Shown here: one piece after another, positions 1 through 5,700 of the stretch
Position numbering within the stretch: position 1 is the stretch's first letter
Layout of the letters: the number at the start of each line of letters is the position of its first letter
Assembly: GCA_007125455.1 (NCBI GenBank)
Contig: SLDE01000077.1
Coordinates: forward strand, 1-6,011
Direction: 5' to 3'
Length of the DNA stretch: 6,011 nucleotides
From: Ectothiorhodospiraceae bacterium
Lineage (GTDB): Bacteria; Pseudomonadota; Gammaproteobacteria; Thiohalomonadales; Thiohalomonadaceae
Position numbers and translations under genes: made by a program
Notes under the pieces: generated by a model
Seen by the model: the letters and a program-made list of their open reading frames with translations, nothing else
The model's database searches: none
What the model was told of the DNA's origin: nothing

Positions 1-78
1 AAATCTGTGCTATCAAGGCGCAAATCGCACGTAATAGCCCGCTATTGCGAAGATTTGCAACGCAGAGAGCGCGGATTT
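1..78. repeat. Large imperfect palindrome after the last nif gene
   Basis: The first 78 bases fold back on themselves. The core is AATAGC-CC-GCTATT (33-46). Around it GCAAATC (20-26) pairs with GATTTGC (52-58), and the outermost AAATC (1-5) pairs with GATTT (74-78), with partial complementarity in between. One copy of the 9-mer AACGCAGAG, which recurs elsewhere in the window, sits at 60-68. The element begins 20 bases past the stop codon of the DUF683 gene, and the window edge may cut it. It lacks the T-run of a classical intrinsic terminator. I infer a dispersed intergenic palindromic repeat (REP/MITE-like) that could also stabilise or end the nif transcript. Copy number cannot be judged here. 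Confidence 0.6.
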
Positions 79-97
79 GAGGGTTCAAGATGCGTGC

Positions 98-310
98 TCA
101 CGAATATTTAGAAGTGCCCTTGAGCTGTTGCTCGGCCTCAGCCCATGCGCGACAGGCCTCCACGGTGGCCGCCGCCAACTCGGGCAGTTGTTCATAAGCG
201 CTGTAAAGCCGGTCCTCTACCAGGTCGTGCACCTCCCCGGCCCGCTCGGTGGCGATCCGCTTACGTTTCTTGACCTCTTTTTGCATTGCCTTCAATTCAT
301 CATCGTTCAT
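98..310 (-). CDS. DUF683 (CCE_0567-type) nitrogen-fixation small protein
   Basis: A 70-residue, highly charged, alanine-rich protein without cysteines. It starts MNDDELKAMQKEVKKRKR and continues with an amphipathic helical pattern (about residues 4-35 and 38-65), as expected for the two-helix DUF683 family found in nif clusters. The family's role is not established; it may be structural or aid FeMo-co assembly. The frame stays open upstream to 382, but I chose the ATG at 310 because GAGG (320-323) lies 9 nt before it, whereas an ATG at 319 would abut that GAGG. Length fits the family. It is the last gene of the nifENX group, following the DUF269 gene after a 163-bp gap. The family call rests on length, composition and position. 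Confidence 0.82.
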   Translation of the reverse strand: MNDDELKAMQKEVKKRKRIATERAGEVHDLVEDRLYSAYEQLPELAAATVEACRAWAEAEQQLKGTSKYS

Positions 311-473
311 CGTTGTCATCCTCAATATATGCAGGCAAAAACACCGCTCGAATCCGCAGCCCCTACTTGGCAGGTGCAACATCTATCAGCTTGCATCCAG
401 TCACTGTGCTACACCACCGAAAGCTCAGGCGCTCACACACAACGGCATCTGTGCGTACTCGGCGTTAACACAT
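311..473. other. Spacer between DUF269 and DUF683 genes
   Basis: A 163-bp gap inside the presumed operon. I searched the minus strand for a GG-N10-GC sigma-54 core and found none. Apart from the Shine-Dalgarno of the downstream gene (320-323) and the degenerate repeat copy at 449-466, I see no clear structure. The in-frame upstream extension of the DUF683 frame through part of this gap (311-382) looks like chance coding: it has no Shine-Dalgarno and does not resemble the family. Confidence 0.5.
449..466 (-). repeat. Degenerate copy of the 9-mer repeat after the DUF269 gene
   Basis: Read on the minus strand this is AACGCCGAG followed by TACGCACAG, two 9-mers closely matching units of the array at 5820-5846. 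The 14-mer TGCGTACTCGGCGT on the plus strand is identical at 452-465 and 5823-5836. As in the nifT copy, it lies just after a stop codon, and the context GTTGTAAATG is the same at both gene ends. Confidence 0.65.
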
Positions 474-941
474 TTACAACCCAGCCACCTTGTCGTGCTC
501 GCCAATCAACTCAATGGCCACCGAGAGGATCTTGTCCGCCTCGGTCTTCATCTTTGAGAGGCTATCAAAGCCAAAGCGATGGACATCGCGCAGCGAGCGG
601 TCGTGCACCACCAGTTTGCCAACGGTGATCAGCGCACGCCCAAAGCCCTCATGGCTCAGGTGTAACAAGGGCACCGCCATCTGGCCGCACTCCTTTTCGA
701 TGAGAATCGCGATGGCGTTGTACCAGGCCTTCATCCTGGCCACCACGATCTCATCCGGTTCACCCACCACCGGGATCTCGCGCTTGCGCTCCTTGGTCAG
801 CACAAAGGGATCCAGCACCTCGGCGTCGCCCATATTCTCGTAGCTACCGTAGCTATCGATGGCTCGCATCTGACGTACCATCTCGATCATAAAGTCCGAA
901 CCCAACACCGGGTCGTTCACATCCACTACCAATTCACTCAT
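474..941 (-). CDS. NifX-associated nitrogen fixation protein (DUF269)
   Basis: A 155-residue soluble protein of the DUF269 / 'probable nitrogen fixation protein' family that regularly follows nifX (orf5 in A. vinelandii, called NafX by some). Family features seen: the N-terminal stretch GSDFMIEMVRQMRAIDSYG (about 14-32), DPFVLTKERKREIP (44-57) and the C-terminal half with HRFGFDSLSKM. Only one cysteine is present, so an intrinsic Fe-S cluster is unlikely. No reaction is established; position and co-occurrence suggest help in FeMo-co handling. Start: ATG at 941, preceded by GGGAG 7 nt upstream. That ATG overlaps the TGA of a doubtful upstream small ORF as ATGA. It lies 132 bp after nifX, with a strong hairpin in the gap. 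Confidence 0.92.
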   Translation of the reverse strand: MSELVVDVNDPVLGSDFMIEMVRQMRAIDSYGSYENMGDAEVLDPFVLTKERKREIPVVGEPDEIVVARMKAWYNAIAILIEKECGQMAVPLLHLSHEGFGRALITVGKLVVHDRSLRDVHRFGFDSLSKMKTEADKILSVAIELIGEHDKVAGL

Positions 942-1132
942 TGCCTTGCTCCCATGATTAACATGTCATTGCCACAACGCTCACAGAGAAGGCCAGGCTG
1001 GCAGCAACCATAACGGTTGCTCTGGCCGATAACGCTTACCCTGCTCGGTGAACCCTGTGTCCGCTGTGACAGGTCACTCCTCCCAGGCCTCTTCGGCCAT
1101 GTCGGAAAAACGTGCCTCGGACTTTTCGCCAC
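938..1132 (-). other. Doubtful small ORF with a CxxC motif between nifX and DUF269 gene
   Basis: An open frame of up to 64 codons from GTG at 1132, overlapping the 3' end of nifX by 59 bp. Its C-terminal half, the only part outside nifX, contains the pattern CCQPGLLCERCGND (residues 43-56), which resembles half of a zinc ribbon. It ends ATGA on the start codon of the DUF269 gene, which would suit translational coupling. Against it: no convincing start codon or Shine-Dalgarno lies within the gap, the N-terminal half is just the alternative frame of nifX, and the Cys-Cys-Gln-Pro codons lie within a stable stem-loop. I recognise no family. It may be a chance frame or a remnant. Confidence 0.2.
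991..1027 (-). other. Strong stem-loop between nifX and the DUF269 gene
   Basis: On the plus strand AGCAACC (1003-1009) and GGTTGCT (1015-1021) form a perfect 7-bp stem with a 5-base loop. Outside it GGCCAG (991-996) pairs with CTGGCC (1022-1027), leaving a 6-base bulge (997-1002). In the minus-strand transcript this is a stable hairpin about 50 nt upstream of the DUF269 start. No T-run follows in the direction of transcription, so it is not a normal terminator. I infer an mRNA processing or stabilising element, or a partial attenuator, reducing expression after nifX. Confidence 0.5.
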
Positions 1133-1550
1133 GGATGGCGATCGCCCTGGCCAGCCAGCCCTCGGGGCCCCGTTGCAGTTGTTGCTGTAACTCAGCCAAT
1201 ACCCGGTTGATCGGGGTGGGATGCAACAGCTTGATCGGCTGGATCCCCAGCGACATCAGTTGGCGCACCGCCGATGGCCCTACCGCCAGAGAGTAGACGG
1301 CGATACAGCCATCCAGCACCACGAATTTTTCCAGTAATTTGTTTTCATTGCCGTCCTGGGCCAGGCGGCCAAACTCGGCGACCTCGTGCAGGGTGCCGCC
1401 CTCGCCATCGAGTAGGTAGATGGCGAAACGCTCCGCCGAGCCAAAGTGCTGGTTGATCCCCTTGAGATCATCGGTGGCAAAGGCCACCTTGAGCCGGGGC
1501 GTGGGATGGGGCTGCCCGTCAAGCACGCGCAGTTGTCGTTGCATGGCCAT
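1074..1550 (-). CDS. nifX: NifX, FeMo-co precursor carrier
   Basis: NifX is a small cytoplasmic protein that binds NifB-co and the VK-cluster precursor and passes them to and from NifEN. The product is 158 residues, the usual NifX length. The NifX/NifY/NafY cofactor-binding fold starts near residue 19 (LKVAFATDD), with the characteristic INQHFGSAERFAIY (about 32-45; His35 is the likely metal-cluster ligand by analogy with the NafY histidine), then AEFGRLAQDGNENKL, the buried AVGPSAVRQLMSLGIQPIK segment and a C-terminal GPEGWLARAI. The frame opens with GTG at 1562, but I chose ATG 1550: GGAG (1557-1560) lies 6 nt upstream and the length then fits. It overlaps the end of nifN by 32 nt, so translation is probably coupled. 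Confidence 0.95.
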   Translation of the reverse strand: MAMQRQLRVLDGQPHPTPRLKVAFATDDLKGINQHFGSAERFAIYLLDGEGGTLHEVAEFGRLAQDGNENKLLEKFVVLDGCIAVYSLAVGPSAVRQLMSLGIQPIKLLHPTPINRVLAELQQQLQRGPEGWLARAIAIRGEKSEARFSDMAEEAWEE

Positions 1551-2943
1551 GGCGATCTCCACTATGCACGGTTAAATCCGCAGCCTGCTGGCGCAGGCGG
1601 GGCTGGTATGGCCGCACCTCGTGCTTGCCGTGTTCCGCTAGCACCAGATTGGCCAGGTCGAACAGCAACTGACGTGCCCCGCGATAGCCTATCCAGGTAC
1701 GCTGGTAGCCCCCCACCAGGTCGTACTGAGGGAAGCCCATCCGTTGCAGTGGCAGGGCCATCGCCTCGGCGATATTCGCCAGATGAGAGTTGCCCATCAG
1801 CAACTGGGCATCCCCCTCCTGGGCCAACTGTTGCAGGTCGGCCAGGTCGCCGAGCTTGACCGCCTGCAACGGTACGCTCTCAAGGGCCGGGCCACGACTG
1901 CTGGTCACCGCCGCGACCACCTCGGCACCCTGCGCCTGCAAAAAGCGGGTCATCGCCAGGATCTCGTCGGGCTCAGCGGCCAGCGCCACCCGCTGTTGTC
2001 CCAACATGAAGTGACAATCGAGCATCGCATCCTGTAGCTGGGCACGCTGGCGCTCCAAGCGGGCAGGCACCGGGCGTTCTGCCAGTTGGCTGAGGGTGTG
2101 GACGAGGTTATCCATGGGATCCAGGCCCAGCAGGCTGTCGAAGTAGTAATTGGGTACACCGGTCTTGTCGTACAGTGCCTGTGCAGCGGGATAGAGGGAT
2201 GGGCCGATCACCAGGGTGGCAAGCGAATCCCCCATCAGGGCCAGCTCTTCCACTGCTGTGCCGCCAATGGTGAGCGGATTAAAGTCGTTCTCCGGCAAAT
2301 GCCCATCCAGTGAGTCGGCCAGATCCGGCACGATCAAGGGACGCAACTCAAACTGCTCAATCAGTTCGCGCAACACCTCGATATCGCCAGGTGTCAGTGC
2401 CGAGGAGACCAGCACATTCAGCTGACGCTGGCGTCGCCCAGGTTCGGTGTGTGATTCATTGCGATCCGGCACCAATTGCTCGATGAGTGCCTTTACCGTG
2501 TCAGCAAAGCCGCTCTCCAGGCCGCCGCTAAAGTCCGGGGTATTGACTGCCACCACCGCCACCCCGGCATGCTCAGGATGACGTTGACGAAATTCTTTTA
2601 CGGTACGATGAATATCGCTGCCCTGGGTCTCGGACAGGCCGGTGGTGAGTACGCCAATGCAATCGGGCTGCTGCTTGTCGCAAATGGTCTTGAGTCCTTC
2701 CACCACATACGCATCCGCCCCCATCACGGTACCCACCTGATCCATCGCGGTGGTCTGCAACGGGATCGGTTCACGGAAGTGGCGCACCGTCATCACCTTG
2801 GCAAAGGCGGTGCAGCCCTGGGAGCCGTGCAACATCGGGATGGCGCGGTGCAGGCCGAGGATGGCCAGTGCACCACCCAACGGGGCAGAGACCTTGAGTG
2901 GCATCTCGGACAGGGCCTTGTTGCGTTTGCTTAGCTTTGCCAT
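1519..2943 (-). CDS. nifN: NifN, beta subunit of the NifEN FeMo-co scaffold
   Basis: NifN pairs with NifE in an alpha2beta2 complex, a NifDK paralogue on which the 8Fe precursor matures to FeMo-co by addition of Mo and homocitrate. The product has 474 residues, slightly longer than usual. The N-terminal region has PLKVSAPLGGALAILGLH (15-32) and MLHGSQGCTAFAKV (37-50), placing a cysteine at 44, the same position as the A. vinelandii NifN Cys44 cluster ligand. Further conserved motifs are IGVLTTGLSETQG (about 96-108) and VNTPDFSGGLESGF (133-146). The frame is open upstream to 3129 across nifE, but ATG 2943 is right: AGAGGTG precedes it at good spacing and the protein begins as NifN does. One base separates it from the nifE stop (TGAgATG). 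The C-terminal tail after about residue 455 is variable. Confidence 0.96.
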   Translation of the reverse strand: MAKLSKRNKALSEMPLKVSAPLGGALAILGLHRAIPMLHGSQGCTAFAKVMTVRHFREPIPLQTTAMDQVGTVMGADAYVVEGLKTICDKQQPDCIGVLTTGLSETQGSDIHRTVKEFRQRHPEHAGVAVVAVNTPDFSGGLESGFADTVKALIEQLVPDRNESHTEPGRRQRQLNVLVSSALTPGDIEVLRELIEQFELRPLIVPDLADSLDGHLPENDFNPLTIGGTAVEELALMGDSLATLVIGPSLYPAAQALYDKTGVPNYYFDSLLGLDPMDNLVHTLSQLAERPVPARLERQRAQLQDAMLDCHFMLGQQRVALAAEPDEILAMTRFLQAQGAEVVAAVTSSRGPALESVPLQAVKLGDLADLQQLAQEGDAQLLMGNSHLANIAEAMALPLQRMGFPQYDLVGGYQRTWIGYRGARQLLFDLANLVLAEHGKHEVRPYQPRLRQQAADLTVHSGDRHGHATTTARA

Positions 2944-2944
2944 C

Positions 2945-4324
2945 TCATTCACCTCTCTGCCAGGGCGCAGCACGGCGTGCCGCCTGCCACACCGGGCTTT
3001 CAATGGTACGGGTAAGCTGACGGGCAAGCTCCAGCATGCCCTGGTATCCGGCATAGGCGTATTCGCGCTCCTGGTTGATATCCAGAAACGGCACCCGCGC
3101 CTTAATCGCCGTGTACATATTGCGTCCACCGGCGATCAATACATCGACCTGATAGTCGCGCACGGTATCCAGCAGGGCGCGGGGACTGCCATCCTCCAGC
3201 ATGCGCGCCTCATCACCCATCAGTTCGCGGATACGGGCCTTGTCTTCCTCGGTGGATTTCTTAGTGCCGGTGGCGACCACCTCCATGCCCAGATCCTGCA
3301 GGGCCGAGATCACCGACCAGGACTTGACCCCGCCGGTATACAGCAACGCGCGCTTGCCGCGCAGCCGTTCACGCCAGGGGACCAGCAGGGCATCGATGCG
3401 TGCCTCTTCGCGGGCGATCAGCGCCTCAGTACGATTGGCCAGCGCGCTGTCCCCCAGCAGCCGGGCAAACTCACGCAGTGCATGGGAGGTGTCGCGCACC
3501 CCGTAAAAACTGCCCTCAAACCAGGGGGTGACATATTGCTCATGCAGTTTGCGCGCGACATTGAGCATCGCCTTGGAGCAGACCATCATATTGGCCTGGC
3601 TGCGGTGCATGGTCTGGATCTCATGAAAACGCGCATCGCCGGAGAGGGTGGCCAAGACCCGCAGACCCAGCTCGTCGAACAGGGGGCTGACGTGCCACAG
3701 CTCACCGGCGATGTTGTATTCACCGATCAGGGCGACATCGTGTACGGTGACACCAGGCATTAACGATGGGTCTACCGGCTCAGGCTCTCGCGTGCCGATC
3801 ACATGGCGCACCATCGCCTCACCAGCAATACGGTTACCCAGGTTTTTGGTGCCGTAAAAACCGGCCCCGTCCACTGGCACCACCGGCACCCCCCACATCT
3901 CACTGGCGGCCTTGCATACGGCCTCCACATCATCCCCGATCAGCGCCGGTACACAGGTGTTGTAGACAAACACCGCTGCCGGGGCATGGCCATCAATAGC
4001 CTGCTTGATCGAATGCAGCAGGCGCTTTTCGCCGCGGCCCATGATGATATCCTGCTCGGTCAGATCGGTGGTCATGCCGATCTTGTACAGTGTCGGCCCC
4101 GAGGAACGGGTACCCCGGTTATCCCAGGAGGAACCGGCGCAGGCAATGGGGCCATGCACGATGTGGGCAACATCGGCGATGGGCAGCAGGGCGATCTGTG
4201 CCCCGTCGAAGGCGCAGCCACCGGCGGTGGCACCGGGCTTAGGCTTAGCACAACCGGACTTATCCTTCTTGTTGTGCGCACAGGCCGGTTCATCGAGTAA
4301 GGCGGCAATATCTTTTGGCTGCAT
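2945..4324 (-). CDS. nifE: NifE, alpha subunit of the NifEN FeMo-co scaffold
   Basis: NifE is the NifD-like half of the cytoplasmic NifEN scaffold for FeMo-co. The 459-residue product is close to A. vinelandii NifE throughout: MQPKDIAALLDEPACAHNKK at the start, then GCAKPKPGAT, HGPIACAGSSWDNRGTRSSG (57-76), FVYNTCVPALIGDD (119-132), AGFYGTKNLGNRIAGEA, LIGEYNIAGELWHV, MMVCSKAMLNVARKL (246-260), YTGGVKSWSV and FLDINQERE. Cysteines at 37, 62 and 124 sit at the numbers reported as cluster ligands in A. vinelandii, and Cys249 corresponds to its Cys250. The C-terminus is shorter than in Azotobacter (459 against about 475). Start: ATG 4324, with an AGGTG Shine-Dalgarno and the family N-terminus; the open frame to 4366 runs into the promoter. 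It is transcribed from a sigma-54 promoter at 4361-4377. Confidence 0.98.
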   Translation of the reverse strand: MQPKDIAALLDEPACAHNKKDKSGCAKPKPGATAGGCAFDGAQIALLPIADVAHIVHGPIACAGSSWDNRGTRSSGPTLYKIGMTTDLTEQDIIMGRGEKRLLHSIKQAIDGHAPAAVFVYNTCVPALIGDDVEAVCKAASEMWGVPVVPVDGAGFYGTKNLGNRIAGEAMVRHVIGTREPEPVDPSLMPGVTVHDVALIGEYNIAGELWHVSPLFDELGLRVLATLSGDARFHEIQTMHRSQANMMVCSKAMLNVARKLHEQYVTPWFEGSFYGVRDTSHALREFARLLGDSALANRTEALIAREEARIDALLVPWRERLRGKRALLYTGGVKSWSVISALQDLGMEVVATGTKKSTEEDKARIRELMGDEARMLEDGSPRALLDTVRDYQVDVLIAGGRNMYTAIKARVPFLDINQEREYAYAGYQGMLELARQLTRTIESPVWQAARRAAPWQRGE

Positions 4325-4360
4325 GGCAACACCTGTAGGCGTTTGGGGTTTATCAATACC

Positions 4361-4377
4361 CAGCAAGCCACATGCCA
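4361..4377 (-). promoter_or_regulatory. Sigma-54 (-24/-12) promoter of nifE
   Basis: On the minus strand the sequence is TGGCAT-GTGGC-TTGCTG, against the consensus TGGCAC-N5-TTGCW. The invariant GG and GC are both present with the required 10 bases between them. The predicted transcript start is an A near 4351, about 27 nt before the nifE ATG, leaving room for its Shine-Dalgarno. RpoN with the activator NifA would transcribe nifENX and probably the DUF269 and DUF683 genes from here. Confidence 0.85.
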
Positions 4378-4393
4378 GCGAGATAACTCGCGG

Positions 4394-4406
4394 CAGGTGG
4401 TTGATT
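4394..4406 (-). promoter_or_regulatory. Possible IHF site in the nifE promoter
   Basis: Minus-strand AATCAA-CCAC-CTG matches the IHF consensus WATCAA-N4-TTR except at one base (C for the first T). It lies between the NifA sites (4435-4455) and the -24/-12 element, where IHF normally bends DNA so that NifA can reach RNA polymerase. The position favours it, but the match alone is weak. Confidence 0.35.
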
Positions 4407-4434
4407 TGTCGTGGGTTCTGCTAAAGATGGCCGC

Positions 4435-4455
4435 TGTACTGTCGCAAACACAACA
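4435..4455. promoter_or_regulatory. Two overlapping NifA upstream activator sites
   Basis: Two sequences fit the NifA consensus TGT-N10-ACA: TGT 4435-4437 with ACA 4448-4450, and TGT 4440-4442 with ACA 4453-4455. They are offset by 5 bp, about half a helical turn, and their centres lie about 92 and 97 bp upstream of the predicted nifE transcript start, the usual distance for a NifA activator site. Probably only one can be occupied at a time. Confidence 0.75.
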
Positions 4456-4499
4456 ACTGACTGTGTCGTACTGCGTACCGAAATGTAGTAAACACGATC

Positions 4500-4521
4500 A
4501 TCGCGCAGCAGGCGGCGCGAT
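4500..4521 (-). terminator. Weak hairpin at the end of the 87-aa gene
   Basis: ATCGCGC (4500-4506) and GCGCGAT (4515-4521) form a 7-bp GC-rich stem with an 8-base loop, overlapping the last base of the TAA stop codon. It sits between the upstream ferredoxin-nifY unit and the nifE promoter, where a terminator would be expected, but the bases after it contain only a TTT, so termination may be partial. Confidence 0.35.
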
Positions 4522-4784
4522 TACTCCACCACCTCGGCAATCACCACACCGGTGGCGATGTCGTAGTCATTGGTCAGGGTGAGGCAGTGATCACCGCCGC
4601 CAACCAGGTAAATGGAAAAGGCACCCGTACGATAGACGGGCTTGCCCGTAAGCACATCATCCTCGAAGCAGGCAGTGAGAGGGATCCCCTTGAAGCGCTG
4701 TTTAAGCGCATCCAGCAAGGGCACATCCAGGGGGCGTCCATCGATGCTCGCCACCAGATCTTTCACCATGGCCTCGTCGATCAT
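4521..4784 (-). CDS. Conserved-type hypothetical protein of the nif cluster, 87 aa
   Basis: An 87-residue acidic protein that I cannot assign with certainty; a DUF6129-type nif-associated family is a possibility recalled from memory. It opens MIDEAMVKDLVASIDGRPLD with a helical pattern, has a middle part containing FEDDVLTGKPVYRTGAFSIY, and ends in alternating hydrophobic residues that suggest beta strands (VVIAEVVE). There are two scattered cysteines, no CxxC, no signal peptide and no membrane segment. It is very likely a real gene: GAGGAGG lies 7 nt upstream inside the end of the nifY-like gene, and its ATG shares the A of that gene's TGA (TGATG), so the two are translationally coupled. Context suggests cytoplasmic support of nitrogenase or FeMo-co assembly; that is inference only. 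Confidence 0.8.
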   Translation of the reverse strand: MIDEAMVKDLVASIDGRPLDVPLLDALKQRFKGIPLTACFEDDVLTGKPVYRTGAFSIYLVGGGDHCLTLTNDYDIATGVVIAEVVE

Positions 4785-5500
4785 CAGCTTTCCTCCTCGG
4801 TCAGGGCAAAACGAACGCGCTCATCAGCGGGCTTACCCATAATACGGGCCAGCCACGGCGGTGGCTTGGATGCTAGCACCTGTTGCAGTTCGCCAAGCAC
4901 GCTCACCGCATCACCGCCATTGGGATATTTGATCGGATGTACGTCCTGTTTGATCACCTTGGCGGCCGCCGGCCCACCAATCGACACCACGCACAACACA
5001 TCACAATCGGCAATCAACTCTGCACGCCAGGCGTTCTTGTCCTGACGCTTATCCGGTGAGGCATGGGTCGCACGGATCGCCATCAGGCGCGCCGCGTCGC
5101 TGCCCACCTGATAGATCAAAAAACGCGCACAGGAGCCGAAATGACCATCCAGTTGCTCGCCGTTGTTCGAAGCGATGGCAACTCGGATCGAGCCGGGCAT
5201 GTCGCCCTCGGCATAGGGCTCGATGGTGGGCAAGGCCTGATCACTGACCTCCACCCCTTCCTTGCCCCAAAGATAATCCAATGCCTGCTTGACCGCTGGC
5301 AACGGGGTTTGATTAAACAAGGTGTCGGCGGCCTCCTGCAATTGCCGCACCGTCAGGCTGCTGAGTTTCTCCACACTGAGCGGCAACCCCAGTGCCTTGA
5401 CCAATACCGACATCAGCTGGGCCGATTCGATATCGGGCAAGGCACGGGCCGCCAGACCAATGCGCAGCGCCACATCGCGGGGGATGGCTTGGCTGCTCAT
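4784..5500 (-). CDS. nifY: NifY/NafY-type dinitrogenase cofactor-binding protein
   Basis: A 238-residue two-domain protein. The N-terminal part (about 1-100) is helical, with LTVRQLQEAADTLF (49-62) and ALDYLWGKEGV, like the N-terminal domain of NifY/NafY that contacts apo-dinitrogenase. The C-terminal part (about 104-225) is the NifX-like cofactor domain: IRVAIASNNGEQLDGHFGSC (105-124), with His120 in the position of the NafY FeMo-co ligand histidine, then the CVVSIGGPAAAKVIK core and PPWLARIMGKP near the end. Such proteins hold FeMo-co and apo-NifDK together until insertion. It starts 5 bp after the ferredoxin stop with only a weak Shine-Dalgarno, suggesting coupling, and overlaps the 87-aa gene by one base. 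Position after nifT favours NifY; NafY is the alternative. Confidence 0.87.
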   Translation of the reverse strand: MSSQAIPRDVALRIGLAARALPDIESAQLMSVLVKALGLPLSVEKLSSLTVRQLQEAADTLFNQTPLPAVKQALDYLWGKEGVEVSDQALPTIEPYAEGDMPGSIRVAIASNNGEQLDGHFGSCARFLIYQVGSDAARLMAIRATHASPDKRQDKNAWRAELIADCDVLCVVSIGGPAAAKVIKQDVHPIKYPNGGDAVSVLGELQQVLASKPPPWLARIMGKPADERVRFALTEEES

Positions 5501-5505
5501 CGGAC

Positions 5506-5700
5506 TTAAGCCGGGATGATGCAGTCAGGAACCGGACACACTTCCTCGCACTGGGGCATGTCAAACTCCCCCTCGCACTCGGTACAGGCATCCAGATCGA
5601 TAACATAGGTGCCCTTTTTCTTCAGCACCGCCCCCATTGGGCACACCGGCAGGCAATCGCCACAGGATGTGCACTCTTCCGCCACTATTGTCATTGCCAT
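5506..5700 (-). CDS. 2[4Fe-4S] ferredoxin of the Allochromatium/FdxN type
   Basis: A 64-residue cytoplasmic ferredoxin, probably a low-potential electron donor for nitrogenase or for FeMo-co assembly. The first cluster motif is CTSCGDCLPVCP (Cys10, 13, 16, 20). The second is Cys39-x2-Cys42-x8-Cys51-x3-Cys55-Pro; the eight-residue loop between Cys42 and Cys51 marks the Allochromatium-type bacterial ferredoxins rather than the clostridial type. A ninth cysteine (Cys60) follows, as in that group. The long C-terminal helix of A. vinosum ferredoxin is missing. GGAGG (5709-5713) lies 8 nt before ATG 5700; the second ATG at 5694 is less likely. It heads a three-gene unit with the nifY-like and 87-aa genes. 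Confidence 0.93.
   Translation of the reverse strand: MAMTIVAEECTSCGDCLPVCPMGAVLKKKGTYVIDLDACTECEGEFDMPQCEEVCPVPDCIIPA

Noticed and set aside
311..382. 24-codon N-terminal extension of the DUF683 protein
   Set aside because: No Shine-Dalgarno, not family-like, and GAGG at 320-323 is well placed for the ATG at 310.
77..628. Plus-strand open frame at the left end
   Set aside because: Antisense to the DUF683 and DUF269 genes, low-complexity composition, no Shine-Dalgarno or family resemblance.
1054..1073. CCTGT/ACAGG hairpin just after nifX as a terminator
   Set aside because: Only a 5-bp stem with a 10-base loop and no T-run; too weak to call.
2944..3129. N-terminal extension of the nifN frame
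   Set aside because: It runs entirely inside nifE, is arginine-rich out-of-frame sequence, and the true NifN start with a Shine-Dalgarno is at 2943.
2750..3763. Long plus-strand open frame (337 codons) opposite nifN and nifE
   Set aside because: It is antisense to two clearly conserved genes, resembles no family I know and is explained by the GC-rich codon pattern of the real genes.
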